Source of the DNA: Desulfosporosinus hippei DSM 8344
GTDB lineage: Bacteria > Bacillota > Desulfitobacteriia > Desulfitobacteriales > Desulfitobacteriaceae
Reading direction: 5' to 3'
DNA: 64,000 bases
Assembly (NCBI RefSeq): GCF_900100785.1
Contig: NZ_FNCP01000002.1
Span: 248,001-312,000, forward strand
Shown here: one piece after another, positions 17,371-25,631 of the stretch
Position numbering within the stretch: the stretch's first letter is position 1
Layout of the letters: each line of letters opens with the position of its first letter
Position numbers and translations under genes: made by a program
Notes under the pieces: model-generated
Database searches by the model: none
What the model was told of the DNA's origin: nothing
Seen by the model: the letters and a program-made list of their open reading frames with translations, nothing else

Positions 17371-18143
17371 TTGGATTCCTCCCAATCCTGAAATGAGACT
17401 TGATCAATATCCAGATAGTTGCTTAGACTCTCCAGGAAGTTCTGATCTCCGTCTAAAAGCCTTAAGGCTATCCAACGCGGGGACAAGCTATTATTGGTAA
17501 TGTTTTCCACCAACGGCAGCAACTCTTTTAGAGCGCTTTCAACATCTGAAGAATATTTTATCTGTCGAGGAGTCGGTTGTAGTAATCCGGTAGCAACTTG
17601 TAATATCTTCTCGCGGAGTTCTGCAAGGCCTTTTCCTTGCCGAGCAGCGGTTGCAACGACAGGCACCCCTAATTCACGTTCTAACGAAGGAACATCAATG
17701 ACTAAATTTTTCTTTTTAGCCTCATCCATTAGATTCAAACACACAATAACCTTAGGTGTTATCTCAAAAACTTGAAGAGCTAAATTTAGATTTCTTTCTA
17801 GGGAAGTAGCATCCAAAACTACTACTGTAACATCAGGGTTCGCAAAGCACAGGAAATCTCGGGCAATCTGTTCCTCAACCGTATGAGCTAATAGAGAATA
17901 AGTACCCGGCAAGTCGACGATTAAAAAGGGTTTTTTTTGATATTGGTAACTGCCATGAGCATTATTCACCGTTTTTCCTGGCCAATTACCGGTATGTTGG
18001 TGGAGCCCAGTTAAGGCGTTAAAAATTGTACTTTTTCCTACATTTGGATTACCGGCTAAGGCAATGCTTAATTGATCGTTTCTAATTGGAACTCCAAAAT
18101 AATTTTGCCATAGTAGGCTCTTTTTTTCTGCAGACAGAATCAT
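17358..18143 (-). CDS. feoB: FeoB G-protein subunit (GTPase part of split FeoB)
   Basis: 261 residues from ATG 18143, which forms an ATGA overlap with feoA and has GGAGAGG 7 bases upstream; an ATG 6 bases earlier sits on top of the ribosome site. GTPase motifs are complete: G1 GNPNVGKST (about 33), G2 region TGNWPGKTV, G3 DLPGTYSL (about 75), G4 NLMDE (about 140), G5 region VVATAARQGKG, followed by the helical GDI-like domain. The chain ends just where an intact FeoB would enter its membrane part, and the next gene continues it. It should gate Fe(II) transport through the partner protein. Confidence 0.9.
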   Translation of the reverse strand: MILSAEKKSLLWQNYFGVPIRNDQLSIALAGNPNVGKSTIFNALTGLHQHTGNWPGKTVNNAHGSYQYQKKPFLIVDLPGTYSLLAHTVEEQIARDFLCFANPDVTVVVLDATSLERNLNLALQVFEITPKVIVCLNLMDEAKKKNLVIDVPSLERELGVPVVATAARQGKGLAELREKILQVATGLLQPTPRQIKYSSDVESALKELLPLVENITNNSLSPRWIALRLLDGDQNFLESLSNYLDIDQVSFQDWEESKCAQ

Positions 18144-18412
18144 ACACATTCCTCTCCGTTCGATAGCTTTTTTACCAGAATTTGGGAAGCGTCTTCACTT
18201 CGTAGTGCAATAAGTGTCCCCCTTACCAGATAAGCGGTTGGATCACCTGATGGCCCTCTGCGTATACTGCGGATCAAGGTTCCAGGGACGATTCCTAAGT
18301 CAAGTATACGGCGCCGTAAAAGTCCGCTTAACTCTAAGGAAACTATTTGACAGGCCGAACCTAGAGATAAATCTGATAATGAATTGATTCGTTCTGCATT
18401 TTTCACACCCAT
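18140..18412 (-). CDS. feoA: FeoA ferrous iron transport protein
   Basis: 90 residues with an SH3-like FeoA fold: LSDLSLGSACQIVSLE, RRRILDLGIVPGTLI (the usual RLLDLGFTPGT motif) and the terminal strand GTLIALRSEDASQILV. It is a cytoplasmic partner of FeoB. First gene of feoA-feoB(G)-feoB(membrane), with ATGA coupling to the next gene. The start is ATG 18412 or GTG 18406; the GGGGG ribosome site fits either. A DtxR-like palindrome lies about 50 bases upstream. Confidence 0.9.
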   Translation of the reverse strand: MGVKNAERINSLSDLSLGSACQIVSLELSGLLRRRILDLGIVPGTLIRSIRRGPSGDPTAYLVRGTLIALRSEDASQILVKKLSNGEECV

Positions 18413-18458
18413 GTACCCCCTTTTTTCAAATCTGGCTAATCTTCTTTCTCAGTTAGAG

Positions 18459-18474
18459 GTTAGCCGCGGCTAAC
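18459..18474. promoter_or_regulatory. DtxR/IdeR-like operator upstream of feoA
   Basis: GTTAGCCGCGGCTAAC is a perfect 16-base palindrome. It closely resembles the DtxR/IdeR consensus half-site GGTTAGCC; flanks extend it to AGGTTAGCC...GGCTAACTT. It sits 47 bases before the feoA start and the cluster encodes a DtxR-family protein. Confidence 0.65.
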
Positions 18475-18549
18475 TTTCAGTTAAAAGTTCATTTTGAATA
18501 GATTATGTTAAGAGGTCTCTTTTGTTCCCCCGAAAGCTTATACTAATTT

Positions 18550-18604
18550 GATCAAGGAGCCATTGCACGTTTACAAACGTAAGGCAAATGGCGCCTTGAT
18601 TTTA
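18550..18604 (+). terminator. Long hairpin with T-run upstream of the ABC exporter
   Basis: ATCAAGGAGCCATT pairs with AATGGCGCCTTGAT (one A-G mismatch) around an inner ACGTT/AACGT stem, followed by TTTTAG. It lies in the 313-base gap between divergent feoA and the ABC exporter, 120 bases before the latter, so it could be an attenuator of that gene or end an unseen short RNA. A TATAAT at 18677 may be a promoter downstream of it. Confidence 0.5.
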
Positions 18605-18725
18605 GTCATTGAGTTTTAGAATTGAAGGACATAGTATGTTTGAGGCTGAGGTGCCTTTGCAATGGGAAAACTATGCTATAATTATAGAATACTGTCGGTG
18701 GTGATTACTTAGGAGTTGTTGATAT

Positions 18726-20528
18726 ATGAGACAAGGGATCGGCAAATTAAGATTTGCAGATGAAGAAATACAGATGCCCAAAGTTACAAGGAAAATGCTG
18801 ACCAGAATATTGAGTTACTTTTTGCCTTATTGGAAAAACATGCTGCTTGTAATTAGTATAATTTTTACTAGTTCAATACTAGGTCTTGTGCCCCCAATAT
18901 TAATCAGAAATATTATTGACATTGCTTTGCCGCAGAAAGATCTGTTTCACTTAAGTTTGTTGATTCTGGTATCCATTGGGGTTACGGTGATTTTAGGACT
19001 TTTGCAAGTAGCTCAGTCATATCTCAGTATTTGGATTTCTAAACATATAATCTTAACTATGAAAAATCAAATGTATGGTCATTTGCAGAATATGTCTTTG
19101 AATTTCTACACTGCAGCAAGGCCCGGGGAGATTATTACCAGAATAACAAGTGATATAGAGGGAATCCAGGATATTTTTAACTCAACCGTTATCAATGCTA
19201 TAACCAGTATAGTTGTACTTATCTCGACTGCCGCCGCACTGACATTGATGAATTGGAAGCTGGCAATTGTCGGAATGATTATTCTGCCTACTTTTATCAT
19301 CCCAACCAGGAAAGTAGGCAAACTTCGCTGGAAGTTAGCTACTAAGAGCCAAGAAAAAATTAGCGATCTTAATCAGATTATTCAAGAGGCTTTCAGTATT
19401 AGTGGGGCACTACTCACAAAGCTTTTCACCAAGGAAAAGGATGAATTAGAAAGATTTACAAAAATTAATAATGAGGTTATTAGTCTACAAATAAAAGAGT
19501 CCGTTGTAGGACGCTGGTTTAGAATGACAATTACAACTTTTATTGCCGTCGGGCCGATGCTGATTTATTTTTATGGCGGATACTTGTTTATTAAAGGTGA
19601 GATATCCATCGGAAGTATTATTGCTTTTGTAGCCTTGCTGGGGAGGCTTTATGCACCTGTTTCCCAACTATCCAATATACACATCGATATCACAAGATCA
19701 TTAGCCTTATTCCAGAGAATTTTTGAGTATCTAGATCTTGAACAAGAAATTAAAAATAAGCTCGGAGCCTATGAACTGAAGGTGATTAGCGGTAAAGTAC
19801 AATTTAAGAATGTATATTTTTCCTATAACAGTAAGGTTAAGGTCCTCGAAGATATTAGTTTTTCTGTAAAGCCAGGTACAATGGTAGCCTTAGTTGGTTC
19901 AAGTGGAGTTGGGAAAACCACCATTACAAATCTTATTCCAAGGTTATACGATGTGAATAAAGGAAGTATAGAAATTGACGGACATGATATCAGAGATGTC
20001 ACGTTAGAGTCGCTTAGGAAGCAGATTGGGATAGTGATCCAGGAACCTTACTTATTCAATGATACTATCGAGGAAAATTTAAGGTATGGTAAGAAAGATG
20101 CCACCGAAGGAGAAATAGTCGAGGCTTGTAAAGCAGCTTATATTCATGACTTCATTATGACTCTGCCTAATTGCTATAAAACAATCGTCGGAAATAGAGG
20201 GGTTAAGTTATCCGGTGGAGAAAAGCAAAGGGTATCTATTGCAAGGGTTATATTAAGAGACCCGAGAATTATCATTCTTGATGAAGCTACATCCTCATTA
20301 GATTCAATATCGGAAATGTACATTCAAAAGGCTATGATTCCCTTGCTGAAAGATAGGACAAGCTTTGTCATTGCCCACAGATTATCAACTGTCTTAGCAG
20401 CGGATCAGATCTTTGTTATTGAAAATGGGGCTATTGCTGAAAGCGGGAACCATGAAGAATTAATTCGCAAAGAGGGTCTCTATCAACAGATTTATAAGAC
20501 ACAATTCAAAGGGGATAGTTATAACTAA
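18726..20528 (+). CDS. ABC exporter, fused membrane and ATPase domains (MsbA/LmrA type)
   Basis: 600 residues: a six-helix type-1 exporter domain (about 30-330) and an ATPase domain with Walker A GSSGVGKTT (about 395), Q-loop IQEPYLF, signature LSGGEKQR (about 495), Walker B RIIILDEATS (about 517) and H-loop IAHRLST. Half-transporters of this kind work as dimers and export lipids, peptides or drugs. It is a single gene with no partner half-transporter beside it, so a homodimer is likely. The start ATG has AGGAG about 9 bases upstream. The following thioesterase gene is 60 bases away and may or may not be linked functionally. Substrate unknown. Confidence 0.9.
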   Translation: MRQGIGKLRFADEEIQMPKVTRKMLTRILSYFLPYWKNMLLVISIIFTSSILGLVPPILIRNIIDIALPQKDLFHLSLLILVSIGVTVILGLLQVAQSYLSIWISKHIILTMKNQMYGHLQNMSLNFYTAARPGEIITRITSDIEGIQDIFNSTVINAITSIVVLISTAAALTLMNWKLAIVGMIILPTFIIPTRKVGKLRWKLATKSQEKISDLNQIIQEAFSISGALLTKLFTKEKDELERFTKINNEVISLQIKESVVGRWFRMTITTFIAVGPMLIYFYGGYLFIKGEISIGSIIAFVALLGRLYAPVSQLSNIHIDITRSLALFQRIFEYLDLEQEIKNKLGAYELKVISGKVQFKNVYFSYNSKVKVLEDISFSVKPGTMVALVGSSGVGKTTITNLIPRLYDVNKGSIEIDGHDIRDVTLESLRKQIGIVIQEPYLFNDTIEENLRYGKKDATEGEIVEACKAAYIHDFIMTLPNCYKTIVGNRGVKLSGGEKQRVSIARVILRDPRIIILDEATSSLDSISEMYIQKAMIPLLKDRTSFVIAHRLSTVLAADQIFVIENGAIAESGNHEELIRKEGLYQQIYKTQFKGDSYN

Positions 20529-20588
20529 CTTCTGCCCAAGTTCGACTCCTTTAGAAGTTAGAAAAGGCTAAACGAGGTGGGTAAAGAA

Positions 20589-21362
20589 ATGATAAATCAA
20601 CGATTTAATATGGAATTTGAAGTTCACTATCATGAAGTAAATCCAAAGGAGCAGGCCGCACCCTTAGCAATACTGCATTATTTAGAAGATGCTGCAATTT
20701 CCCATTCGGAATCAATTGGACAGGGAATAAAACAGTTACAGGCTAAAAAGCAAGCCTGGATTTTAAATCAATGGATTCTTCAGATGAACCGTTATCCGGT
20801 TTTAGGTGAAAAGGTTATGATTGAAACATGGTCTTCAGGATTCGAAAGGTTTTATGCAAATAGAGATTTTTTAATAAAGGATAACAATCAAGAAATCCTT
20901 GGGAAGGCAACATCCTTGTGGATTTTCTATAATACTGAAAGTAAGCGTCCTTCCAGAATACCCCAGGAGTTTCAAGAAGCTTATGGAATTGATCCAATTC
21001 GAGTAATTGAAGACGCTGCAAATCAGTTTCAAATTCATGAAGTAGGTGATCAAGCTCAAGCTGTAGATAATGAACAGATATTTACTGTCCGAAGGAGTGA
21101 TATCGATACCAATGGTCATGTCAATAATGCAAATTATCTTCAGTGGATGTTAGAGGTTGTTCCTGAAGATGTTTATCAAAATGCTTATCTTGCAGCTATG
21201 AAGATCACTTATCGAAAAGCAGCAACCTATGGTTCGAGTATTCGCTCCAAATGCCATGAAGCGGAATCAAAAGCTAATACTCCTATTTATCAGCATGTTA
21301 TCCTTGAGAATGATGACCTTCAAGAACTTGCTACAGCCCTAACAGTCTGGAAAAGTGTATAA
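20589..21362 (+). CDS. Acyl-ACP thioesterase (FatA/FatB-like double hotdog)
   Basis: 257 residues from ATG 20589 behind GAGGTGGG; an in-frame GTG at 20577 is inside that ribosome site. Two hotdog folds are visible: the first with LAILHYLEDAAISHSESIG and the swap segment NQWILQMNRYPVLGEKV, the second with VRRSDIDTNGHVNNANYLQWM (about 170), whose Asn/His/Asn residues form the active site in bacterial acyl-ACP thioesterases. It would release free fatty acids from acyl-ACP. It precedes a flavoprotein gene by 20 bases and probably shares its transcript. Confidence 0.85.
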   Translation: MINQRFNMEFEVHYHEVNPKEQAAPLAILHYLEDAAISHSESIGQGIKQLQAKKQAWILNQWILQMNRYPVLGEKVMIETWSSGFERFYANRDFLIKDNNQEILGKATSLWIFYNTESKRPSRIPQEFQEAYGIDPIRVIEDAANQFQIHEVGDQAQAVDNEQIFTVRRSDIDTNGHVNNANYLQWMLEVVPEDVYQNAYLAAMKITYRKAATYGSSIRSKCHEAESKANTPIYQHVILENDDLQELATALTVWKSV

Positions 21363-21382
21363 TATTGGAGAAGAGGTAAGAA

Positions 21383-21841
21383 ATGCGAAGAAGTGATAAA
21401 GAAATAACTGACCAAAATTTGATGGATGAAATCATAAAGAAGGCACAAGTCTGTAGATTAGCTGTATCCTATAAGGACATGCCCTATATTATTCCGATAA
21501 ACTTCGGTTATCTAGACAAGGTATTGTATTTTCATTCTGCAAATGATGGACTAAAGCTTTCGATTCTACGTGAAAATCCACAGGCTTGTTTTGAAGTTGA
21601 GATTGACACCCAAATAGTTCCCAGTGAAAAGGGGTGTGAATGGACTATGCGATATCAAAGTGTCATTGGTTTCGGAGAGGTAGAGTTCATTGATGATATA
21701 ATCAGTAAGCGAGAAAGTATGAAAATCATTATGGAGCACTATGCAAATGACAAGCCCTTTCCCTCAGATACAATGTTGGAAGGGATCACTCTTTATAAAT
21801 TAAAGGTAAATACTATGACAGGTAAACAATCAGGATTTTAA
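21383..21841 (+). CDS. NimA-like pyridoxamine-phosphate-oxidase-fold flavoprotein
   Basis: 152 residues of split-barrel FMN-binding fold. The start MRRSDKEITD, the AVSYKDMPYIIPINFGY strand pair and the stretch KGCEWTMRYQSVIGFGEVEFI are typical of the 5-nitroimidazole-reductase/antibiotic-resistance (NimA) group in Clostridia. These proteins bind FMN and probably reduce small molecules; a real drug-resistance role is not implied. GGAGAAGAGG precedes the start. Likely second gene of a pair with the thioesterase. Confidence 0.8.
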   Translation: MRRSDKEITDQNLMDEIIKKAQVCRLAVSYKDMPYIIPINFGYLDKVLYFHSANDGLKLSILRENPQACFEVEIDTQIVPSEKGCEWTMRYQSVIGFGEVEFIDDIISKRESMKIIMEHYANDKPFPSDTMLEGITLYKLKVNTMTGKQSGF

Positions 21842-21906
21842 AAATTAATTAGATTTTAGCTTTTAATATATTTGAATATATTAAAAAGAAGGAAAATAGG
21901 GGATAT

Positions 21907-21999
21907 TTGTCGAAGAAAGACATAATGGCGAGTGCGAATATGCCAAAACAGTTTCCATGGACTGACCATCAATCTAAATCAGAAGAGTGGTATGAATAA
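21907..21999 (+). CDS. Possible 30-residue leader ORF coupled to the PAS kinase
   Basis: From TTG at 21907 (or ATG 21925) an open frame of 30 (or 24) residues runs to a TAA that overlaps the kinase start in TAATG. It is hydrophilic with three Trp or Phe-Pro-Trp features (QFPWTDHQSK, SEEWYE). AGGGGA lies just upstream of the TTG, which itself lies in TTTGTCGAA, a good match to a Spo0A box. The one-base stop/start overlap would couple translation to the kinase. Coding status is unproven. Confidence 0.35.
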   Translation: MSKKDIMASANMPKQFPWTDHQSKSEEWYE

Positions 22000-23921
22000 T
22001 GTCAAATGACCAAATCATGGAATTGAAACAAAGAATCGCCCTTTTAGAAGCGACTTTAGCGGATCTTAAATGGGAAAATGAGATTTGGAATCGTCTCTTT
22101 CTAGAAGTTAATTGGGGAATGGCAGTTGTCGATGTTAAAAGTGGAAAACTTCTCAAAGTAAATAAAAGTTATGCAGAAATGCATGGATATAGCCCAGCTG
22201 AATTAATTGGCAAATCCATGTATGGTTTAGTTTGTGCACCGGGGCGCAAGAATGATCTCTTAGAAGTTGGCCCGAGGATATATAACGATGATCGATACGA
22301 CTACAATTCGGTGCACGTTAAGAAAGATGGAAGTCATTTTCCGGTGCGAATTAATAATCACGAAGTGAAAGTGAAATCTCGGCGTTTTCGGATTATCTCA
22401 ACCTGGGATATTACAGATAGTGAGCTAAAACAAAGAGAATTGAGTCAGTATCGTGAAAGCTTAGAGGAATTAGTTAAATTTCGTGCCGATGAATTGGAAA
22501 GGATCAATGAGCAACTTCGAAGCGAGATTAGACAGAAGGAAAATGCTGAAAACGAATTAGCCAGAGCAAATCAAGAAATGTTTAATATTTTAGAGAGCAT
22601 CGGCGATTGTTTTAAAGCAGTAAATCGCGACTGGGTTATAACCTATGCTAATCAGGCTATGGTTAAAGCTCGGGAAACCAATGGCTTTGATGGCAATCTT
22701 GTCGGTGCTGATTACTGGGAAGTTCATAAAGAATCCAATCGAAGAATTAACGAAGCTTGTTTAAAAGTTATGAATGATGGGGTTCCGACTAGGTTTGAGA
22801 CCTATGCTTATACAACAGGAAAATGGACAGAAGTCAGCATTTATCCAACAGCAAGCGGAATCTCAATCTTTCTTCGGAATATTGAGGAAAGACGAAAGAT
22901 GGAAAAGGCTATCGAGGACGAACATCGCCGTCTTTATTCACTATTTAACAGTTTTCCTGGTTTAATCTATCTTCAAGAAGAAAATCATAAAATACGCTAT
23001 GCCAACCATAGCTTTCAAGCAAAGTTTGGTTCATGTATTGACAAGCTCTGCTATGAAGTAATAGTAGGGTTGCCGGATCCATGCCATGATTGCATGTCTG
23101 CGGTAATTTTAAAGAATCTTACCCCAATGTGGAGAGAAATGGTGTCTGATAGTCGCATATATGAGGTTTATTCTCAACCCTTTATTGATGCTGATGGATC
23201 GAGGTTAGTTTTTAAAGTGCTTATTGATGTTACTGACAGAAGGAATGCCGATCGTGAATTGGCACGTTTAGAAAGACTTAATATGGTCGGCGAAATGGCT
23301 GCCGGCATTGCTCATGAGGTTAGGAATCCCCTCACGACAGTGCGTGGTTTTTTACAGTTGCTCCAATCTAAAGCAGAAACCTCAGCTTATCACGATTACT
23401 TTCAGCTGATGACCGATGAACTAGATCGAGCGAATTTGATCCTAACTGATTTCTTGAGTTTGGCCAGAGATAAGTCGGTGGCATTTGAGCCTATTAATGT
23501 CTCCAATATCGTGAGAACCCTGGCTCCTCTTTTGAACTCAGATGCGTTTAATCAAGATAAAACAATAGTCCTTGAATTAGAAGAGGTTCCCGACCTTCTT
23601 GGCAATGGGAATGAGCTGAGGCAGCTGATTTTGAACTTGGCCAGGAATGGATTGGAAGCCACTCCGGCAGGCACAACTCTGACCATCAGTTCTTCGGTTC
23701 AAGAAAAGTGCATTGTGCTTAAAGTTAGAGATCAGGGTCGTGGAGTTGATCCGGAAATACTTGATAGGCTGGGTACCCCATTCCTAACTACTAAAGAAGG
23801 TGGCACCGGATTAGGCCTTGCAATATGCCAAAGTATAGCTGTTCGTCATAAAGCCCTCATTAATTTTGATTCACAGGATACAGGTACAACTGTAATAGTG
23901 AAATTCCCAATTAACTATTAA
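21999..23921 (+). CDS. PAS-domain sensor histidine kinase (sporulation-kinase type)
   Basis: 640 residues, no membrane segments. Three PAS domains (about 30-145, 190-300, 305-415) are joined by a coiled coil (about 150-195). The third PAS carries a Cys-rich stretch (CIDKLCYEV, then PCHDC) seen in redox-type PAS domains. HisKA follows with the H box GIAHEVRNPLTTVRGF (His about 438), then HATPase_c with N box NLARNGLEATP, G1 DQGRGVD and G2 GGTGLGLAI. The H box is of the KinA-KinE/orphan kinase type and no response regulator gene is adjacent, consistent with direct or phosphorelay signalling to Spo0A; that target is inference. The stop codon lies in the terminator stem. Confidence 0.92.
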   Translation: MSNDQIMELKQRIALLEATLADLKWENEIWNRLFLEVNWGMAVVDVKSGKLLKVNKSYAEMHGYSPAELIGKSMYGLVCAPGRKNDLLEVGPRIYNDDRYDYNSVHVKKDGSHFPVRINNHEVKVKSRRFRIISTWDITDSELKQRELSQYRESLEELVKFRADELERINEQLRSEIRQKENAENELARANQEMFNILESIGDCFKAVNRDWVITYANQAMVKARETNGFDGNLVGADYWEVHKESNRRINEACLKVMNDGVPTRFETYAYTTGKWTEVSIYPTASGISIFLRNIEERRKMEKAIEDEHRRLYSLFNSFPGLIYLQEENHKIRYANHSFQAKFGSCIDKLCYEVIVGLPDPCHDCMSAVILKNLTPMWREMVSDSRIYEVYSQPFIDADGSRLVFKVLIDVTDRRNADRELARLERLNMVGEMAAGIAHEVRNPLTTVRGFLQLLQSKAETSAYHDYFQLMTDELDRANLILTDFLSLARDKSVAFEPINVSNIVRTLAPLLNSDAFNQDKTIVLELEEVPDLLGNGNELRQLILNLARNGLEATPAGTTLTISSSVQEKCIVLKVRDQGRGVDPEILDRLGTPFLTTKEGGTGLGLAICQSIAVRHKALINFDSQDTGTTVIVKFPINY

Positions 23922-23945
23922 AGCCACCCCAGATGGGGTGGCTTT
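23920..23945. terminator. Strong bidirectional terminator between kinase and metQ
   Basis: Perfect 11-bp stem AAAGCCACCCC/GGGGTGGCTTT with loop AGAT. It overlaps the kinase stop codon and also lies downstream of the convergent metNIQ transcript. Confidence 0.9.
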
Positions 23946-23997
23946 AATATGTGAGTCAGGAGTCGTTCCTGTCCCTGCATGAACAGGGAAAGCTCAT

Positions 23998-24849
23998 TTA
24001 AAATGCTGGAACAATAGAACCTTTGTATTTGTCTTCAATGAACTTTTTGACGTCAGGGGAGGTGAGCGCTTTAGCAAGCTTTTGTAAAGCAGGATCGTCT
24101 TTGCGGCTGTCTTTGACAACAAGGATATTTGCATAGGGAGATTCTTTGTCTTCCATAATGATGGAATCATTAAGAGGGTTGAGCCCGCCTTCTAAAGCAT
24201 AATTTGTATTAATTACTGCTGCAATAATCTTAGGATCTTGGAGTACTCTGGGAAGCTGTGGGGCATCAAGAGGAGTGACTTTCAGCTGTTTTGGGTTGTC
24301 TTGAATATCATTGACTGTTCCTTTAATCCCAACTCCGTCTTTTAGTTTGATAATACCTGCTTTGGAAAGTAGAGCAAGAGCGCGGCCACCGTTTGAGGGG
24401 TCATTAGGAATGGCAATGGTATCGCCGTTTTTCAGCTCATCAAGTTTGGCTATTTTTTTAGAGTAGACACCCATCGGTTCAATGTGGACGTTGGCAATTG
24501 AGACATTCTTTAAGGAATGGTCGGCATTAAAAGAGTCCAGATAAGGAGTGTGTTGGAAGAAGTTTGCGTCGATATCTCCAGAATCTAAATCTAAGTTAGG
24601 GCGGACATAATCTGTGTAACTAACGATCTGTAGTTCGACACCTTCTTTGAGCAGTGCGGGCTTGATAAATTCGAGGATTTCAGCATGAGGAATTGGAGTT
24701 GCACCAACTTTAAGTATTTTGGCAGTAGGTGTATCAGATCCGGTTTTGGGAGCTTCAGTTTTACTGCCGCAGCCTGAGAGTATAAGTGAAAAGGTGACTA
24801 AAACAGTGGCTAAAAGGGTCAAATAGCGGTGGTTCTTAATTCTTGACAT
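23998..24849 (-). CDS. metQ: Methionine ABC transporter substrate-binding lipoprotein MetQ
   Basis: 283 residues from ATG 24849, set by GGAGGAG 6-7 bases upstream. The signal peptide ends in the lipobox LILSGC (Cys about 27). NlpA/MetQ family motifs follow: LKVGATPIPHAEILEFI, GVELQIVSYTDYVRPN, DANFFQHTPYLD and IAIPNDPSNGGRALALL. It captures methionine outside the membrane and hands it to MetI. Third gene of metN-metI-metQ, which is under a SAM-I riboswitch. Confidence 0.95.
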   Translation of the reverse strand: MSRIKNHRYLTLLATVLVTFSLILSGCGSKTEAPKTGSDTPTAKILKVGATPIPHAEILEFIKPALLKEGVELQIVSYTDYVRPNLDLDSGDIDANFFQHTPYLDSFNADHSLKNVSIANVHIEPMGVYSKKIAKLDELKNGDTIAIPNDPSNGGRALALLSKAGIIKLKDGVGIKGTVNDIQDNPKQLKVTPLDAPQLPRVLQDPKIIAAVINTNYALEGGLNPLNDSIIMEDKESPYANILVVKDSRKDDPALQKLAKALTSPDVKKFIEDKYKGSIVPAF

Positions 24850-24941
24850 TTTTTTCTCCTCCAATTTGTTTGGTTTTTGCCATTGCTTGGGATGACAGAG
24901 ATCTTGTTGCTTGAATCCGGATAACTTGGGTAGTCTTGAAC

Positions 24942-25631
24942 CTAATGAGTAAGCTTGCGTGCCAGAGTCGTTCCTAGGGATTGTATAATCTGAACAATCA
25001 CGACGAGAATGATGACCGTGACAATCATGACATCGGTTCGAAAACGGTTGTAGCCATATTGTATGGCCAAGTCCCCTAACCCGCCTCCGCCAACAGTACC
25101 GGCCATTGCGGTGTAACCGATGACACTAATCGTCGTGATGGCGACGCCTAGAATCAGTGAAGCCTTCGCTTCAGGAAGAAGAACCTTTTGAATGATTTGT
25201 TTAGGAGAGGCCCCCATTGACAGTGCTGCCTCAATCACACCGTAAGGAACTTCTTTGAGAGAGGTTTCCACTACACGTGCGACAAAAGGGGCGGCGGAGA
25301 TCACAAGTGGAACGATAGCGGCTGTTGTGCCAACAGAAGTTCCGATTATTGAGCGGGTAAAGGGGATTAAAGCTACCAATAGAATAATGAATGGAGCGGA
25401 ACGGAAAATGTTGATGATGGTTCCTAAAGTGCGCTCTACCCATGGGTTAGGTAAAATATGGCCTGGCGACGAGACGACTAAGATAATGCCTAAAGGTAGT
25501 CCAATCAGGTAAGCGAGAACTGTAGAGGCGAAGACCATATAAAGGGTTTCCCCTGTAGCAGGTATAATCAGCTGAAGAAGATCCCCAACTGAACCAGAAC
25601 CGTGGAGAAGACTTCCTATATCAAAGCTCAC
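24942..25631 (-). CDS. metI: Methionine ABC transporter permease MetI
   Basis: 229 residues, five or six membrane helices, with the permease EAA loop EAALSMGASPKQIIQKVLLPEA (shown here from about 135) and the family segments GETLYMVFAS and GGLGDLAIQYGYNRF. It starts at GTG inside the last codons of metN (11-base overlap), with GGAGGTG as ribosome site. Works with MetN and MetQ. Confidence 0.95.
   Translation of the reverse strand: MSFDIGSLLHGSGSVGDLLQLIIPATGETLYMVFASTVLAYLIGLPLGIILVVSSPGHILPNPWVERTLGTIINIFRSAPFIILLVALIPFTRSIIGTSVGTTAAIVPLVISAAPFVARVVETSLKEVPYGVIEAALSMGASPKQIIQKVLLPEAKASLILGVAITTISVIGYTAMAGTVGGGGLGDLAIQYGYNRFRTDVMIVTVIILVVIVQIIQSLGTTLARKLTH

Noticed and set aside
17340-17385. 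FeoB junction as a simple frameshift or pseudogene
   Set aside because: The downstream part has its own ribosome site and ATG and both halves keep full motif sets, so a true split is more likely; a sequencing error cannot be fully excluded.
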